From contig NZ_CP053985.1 in NCBI RefSeq assembly GCF_013267355.1, forward strand, positions 1,178,001 through 1,242,000: DNA of 64,000 bases, read 5' to 3'. The notes under the pieces were generated by a model. The model saw only the letters and a list, made by a program, of their open reading frames with translations, did not search any database and was not told the origin of the DNA. The stretch is from Achromobacter pestifer. Its GTDB lineage: Bacteria; Pseudomonadota; Gammaproteobacteria; Burkholderiales; Burkholderiaceae_B. This document shows, piece after piece, positions 62,219 to 64,000 of the stretch (position 1 is its first letter; each line of letters starts with the position of its first letter). A program made the position numbers and the translations under genes.

Positions 62219-62554
62219 GGTTCGTTCCTTTCAGCCGGATGGCACTGATGAAAAGCGGGATTCTACGTTCGCGGGATGGACGTTTTGGACGCACGGCCAT
62301 CCAGTCGGTTTCAAAATCTTGCCGCAGATCGGGCCTGAAGAACACCCGCCGAAGCGCTCGAAATACGGGTTTTCCCTAGGAAACAGATATCACCCTTGCC
62401 CGTACACGTGTGTCTGCGAAGCCCTCGACAACTTACAACTCAACACATTACCCGCAAAATACTGCAAGTATTGCCAATACGGCACTAACGGCACGCAATA
62501 CGCAAAAACCGCCGCGGTACAAGGCCGATCGCGGGCGCGATCGGCTCACCGGCG
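62219..62554. other. Intergenic region with AT-rich repeats and a hairpin
   Basis: 336 bases between the META and LprI-like genes, both on the minus strand. From about 62430 to 62510 there is an unusual series of AATAC/GTATT pieces (for example AATACT-GCA-AGTATT). A hairpin (62524-62545) lies close to the LprI-like stop. No gene seen; probably the promoter region of the META gene. Confidence 0.45.
62524..62545 (-). terminator. Hairpin after the LprI-like gene
   Basis: GCCGATCGC-GGGC-GCGATCGGC, nine-base arms, about ten bases after the stop on the minus strand. A few bases later GGTTTTTG follows a short second dyad. Plausible terminator, T-run displaced. Confidence 0.5.
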
Positions 62555-63379
62555 TCAATTGGCGGGGTAGGTCGCGCCCGTCAGGCAGGCCCGGGCCCAG
62601 TCATAGTCGTCGTCGCTCACGATCTCTCCGTCGATCTTGGGCAGCGGCTTGGCGGGATACAAGAAGTCCGGCTGTTGCGGCTTCATGTTCCATTTCGTCT
62701 CGCCCGCTGTATCGGAGCATGCCTCGTCCGAGTTGCTGAAGGAGCACGACGCCGCCAGCTGGGGCTTGCCATCCACCACGTTGGCGACATAACGCTTGGT
62801 ATAGACGCTGCCCGAGGCCCAGTATTCGTCGACGGAGCAGATGCGATCCTTGTTCTGGTAATGCCGCGTCGCGAAGCAGCCGTAGTAGGCATGTTCGCCC
62901 GGAAAGATGTCGCATGAAGTCGAGTAGCCGGCGTAAGCGCCGCCGGTGAATTGCGCCTGGAACTGCTTCTGACTGAGCGCGCGGCTGATGAGCTCCGGCA
63001 ATTCAGCGCCCTTGCGCGTGGCCTTGAGTTCAGCCGCGCGGTCGCGGATCAGTTCGCGGGCGGCTGCGCCGGCCGTCTTGCCGGCGGGAACCGAGCCCGG
63101 ATCCTCGATCAGGTTCGCGAGCGCCTCGTCGCGCGCGGCGATCCAGCGCTTCTGGTTGTGCGCCAGCATGGCGCGGATGTCGCCATCAGGCGCCTGCTTC
63201 AGTATCGCGGCATAAGCCCGGTTCAGTTCGGCATCCGCGGACACCGTCTTGCGGTCCGAGCAGATCAGTTTTTCCACGGCGCTGGCGGCTTTGGCGCAAT
63301 CGATCGCGTAGGCAGGCGCGGCGAGCGCCAACAGACCCGCCACGCACAACAAGCGGCCTGCGGTGATTCCAGATTTCAT
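62555..63379 (-). CDS. LprI-family exported protein
   Basis: 274 residues from ATG 63379; signal peptide to about residue 24 (LAAPAYAID). The first part is an LprI N-terminal domain: DCAKAASAVEKLICSDRKTV, then NRAYAAILKQAPDGDIRAML and HNQKRWIAARDE, with paired cysteines. Members inhibit lysozymes or remain unassigned. The C-terminal ~130 residues have six more cysteines and no known domain. Periplasmic. Confidence 0.8.
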   Translation of the reverse strand: MKSGITAGRLLCVAGLLALAAPAYAIDCAKAASAVEKLICSDRKTVSADAELNRAYAAILKQAPDGDIRAMLAHNQKRWIAARDEALANLIEDPGSVPAGKTAGAAARELIRDRAAELKATRKGAELPELISRALSQKQFQAQFTGGAYAGYSTSCDIFPGEHAYYGCFATRHYQNKDRICSVDEYWASGSVYTKRYVANVVDGKPQLAASCSFSNSDEACSDTAGETKWNMKPQQPDFLYPAKPLPKIDGEIVSDDDYDWARACLTGATYPAN

Positions 63380-63664
63380 GTGAAGTTTCTCGTTGAGGAT
63401 GCGCCTTGCAGGGTCTCGATGCCTGAAGACCGTGTTGTCGCCCATCGCGAGGCGGCGGCAAGGCTGCAATTTTGCACGGGACTTTTTAACAGACTGGAAA
63501 CAGAGTTCTACGCTCTGCAACGTCCTCGCCGGAATATTCCCCTTCCCTTGCGCGTCTACCGGGTGGCGAGCCGCATTGAAGACCTCGCGGCGCTCTATGG
63601 ATCAACCAGCCGATCACGCCGGTTATCGCAACCGGCCTCACGGCGCAGAACGGAAGTACTTGAT

Positions 63665-64000
63665 ATGAAGTCGATCAGATCCCTTGCCTGCGGCATTGCC
63701 CTGGCGTGCACGACGGCCGCCAGCGCCTGGGCCGCTCCCAGCCTGAACGTGTACGGACCGGGCGGACCCGCACCCGCGATGAAGGAAGCGGCCGCGGCGT
63801 TCGGCAAGCTGCACGGCATCGAGGTTGCCGTCATCGCGGGGCCGACGCCGGCCTGGGCCGACAAGGCCAAACAGGACGCCGACGTGATTTACAGCGGCGC
63901 CGAGAACATGATGAGCGGCTTTGCCACGGCGCTTCCGGGCGTGTTCGAACTGCGCGAGGCCCGCACGCTGTACCTGCGGCCCTCCGCCATCCTGGTGCGC
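63665..64000 (+). CDS. acfC: AcfC-like accessory colonisation factor, N-terminal part (partial)
   Basis: 112 residues to the right edge. Signal peptide (AASAWAA, about residue 24), then LNVYGPGGPAPAMKEAAAAF, GPTPAWADKAKQDADVIYSGAENMM and TLYLRPSAILVR, which match AcfC-type periplasmic binding proteins (sulfate/molybdate-type fold). GGAAG precedes ATG 63665. Its ligand is unknown in most species. It continues beyond the window. Confidence 0.85.
   Translation, partial: MKSIRSLACGIALACTTAASAWAAPSLNVYGPGGPAPAMKEAAAAFGKLHGIEVAVIAGPTPAWADKAKQDADVIYSGAENMMSGFATALPGVFELREARTLYLRPSAILVR

Overview
The window is high-GC DNA with dense, mostly short-spaced genes. The families present (Bug-type binding proteins, FecI/FecR-driven TonB receptors, HurIR-like heme regulation, Liv-type transporters in catabolic operons) suggest a betaproteobacterium of the Alcaligenaceae, most like Achromobacter or Bordetella. 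This is inference from gene content; there is no rRNA or tRNA in the window to confirm it. No insertion sequence, integrase, CRISPR array or replication origin was found.

Layout. 1-1.3 kb: end of a sensor kinase and a periplasmic binding protein. 1.5-3.3 kb: a LuxR-type regulator and a small secreted protein. 3.3-13.7 kb: a catabolic island with an AraC-type regulator facing two phytanoyl-CoA-dioxygenase-like enzymes, an acyl-CoA synthetase, a serine hydrolase and a complete Liv-type ABC importer; its substrate is unknown. 13.7-20.3 kb: a heme locus with heme oxygenase, a heme-type TonB receptor with an unusually structured mRNA leader, and a divergent ECF sigma/anti-sigma pair. 20.8-25.1 kb: an orphan pilin-like protein and a second sigma/anti-sigma/receptor set. 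25.3-27.6 kb: a MocR regulator divergent from an EamA exporter. 27.6-34.3 kb: an accessory islet of unrelated small genes, bounded by two copies of the 3' end of the EamA gene. 34.3-36.0 kb: an alpha/beta hydrolase and a CGNR regulator sharing an operator-like motif. 36.1-39.5 kb: LRR-like protein, a frameshifted SMI1/KNR4 gene, a secreted protein and a reductase.

39.5-44.8 kb: an operon of D-serine dehydratase, MFS transporter and M81 (MlrC-like) peptidase with a divergent LysR regulator. 44.8-51.6 kb: a putatively Fur-controlled operon (ABC importer, CopD-like membrane protein, TonB receptor) divergent from a Crp/Fnr regulator and a truncated hemoglobin-DUF1971 fusion. 51.7-52.4 kb: mntP under a manganese riboswitch. 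52.5-56.1 kb: sulfatase, Bug binding protein and LysR regulator. 56.7-61.3 kb: a second CopD-like gene with a third sigma/anti-sigma/TonB receptor set. 61.4-64 kb: a META/DUF4377 lipoprotein, an LprI-like protein and the start of acfC.

The dominant theme is metal and heme acquisition: four TonB receptors, three ECF sigma/FecR pairs, candidate Fur boxes, heme oxygenase, a manganese exporter and a globin. The most unusual items are the nested hairpin that buries the ribosome binding site of the heme receptor, the CopD-like paralogues paired with TonB receptors at two loci, the globin-DUF1971 fusion with an FNR-like site, the dioxygenase/CoA-ligase/Liv island, and the islet at the 3' end of the EamA gene.
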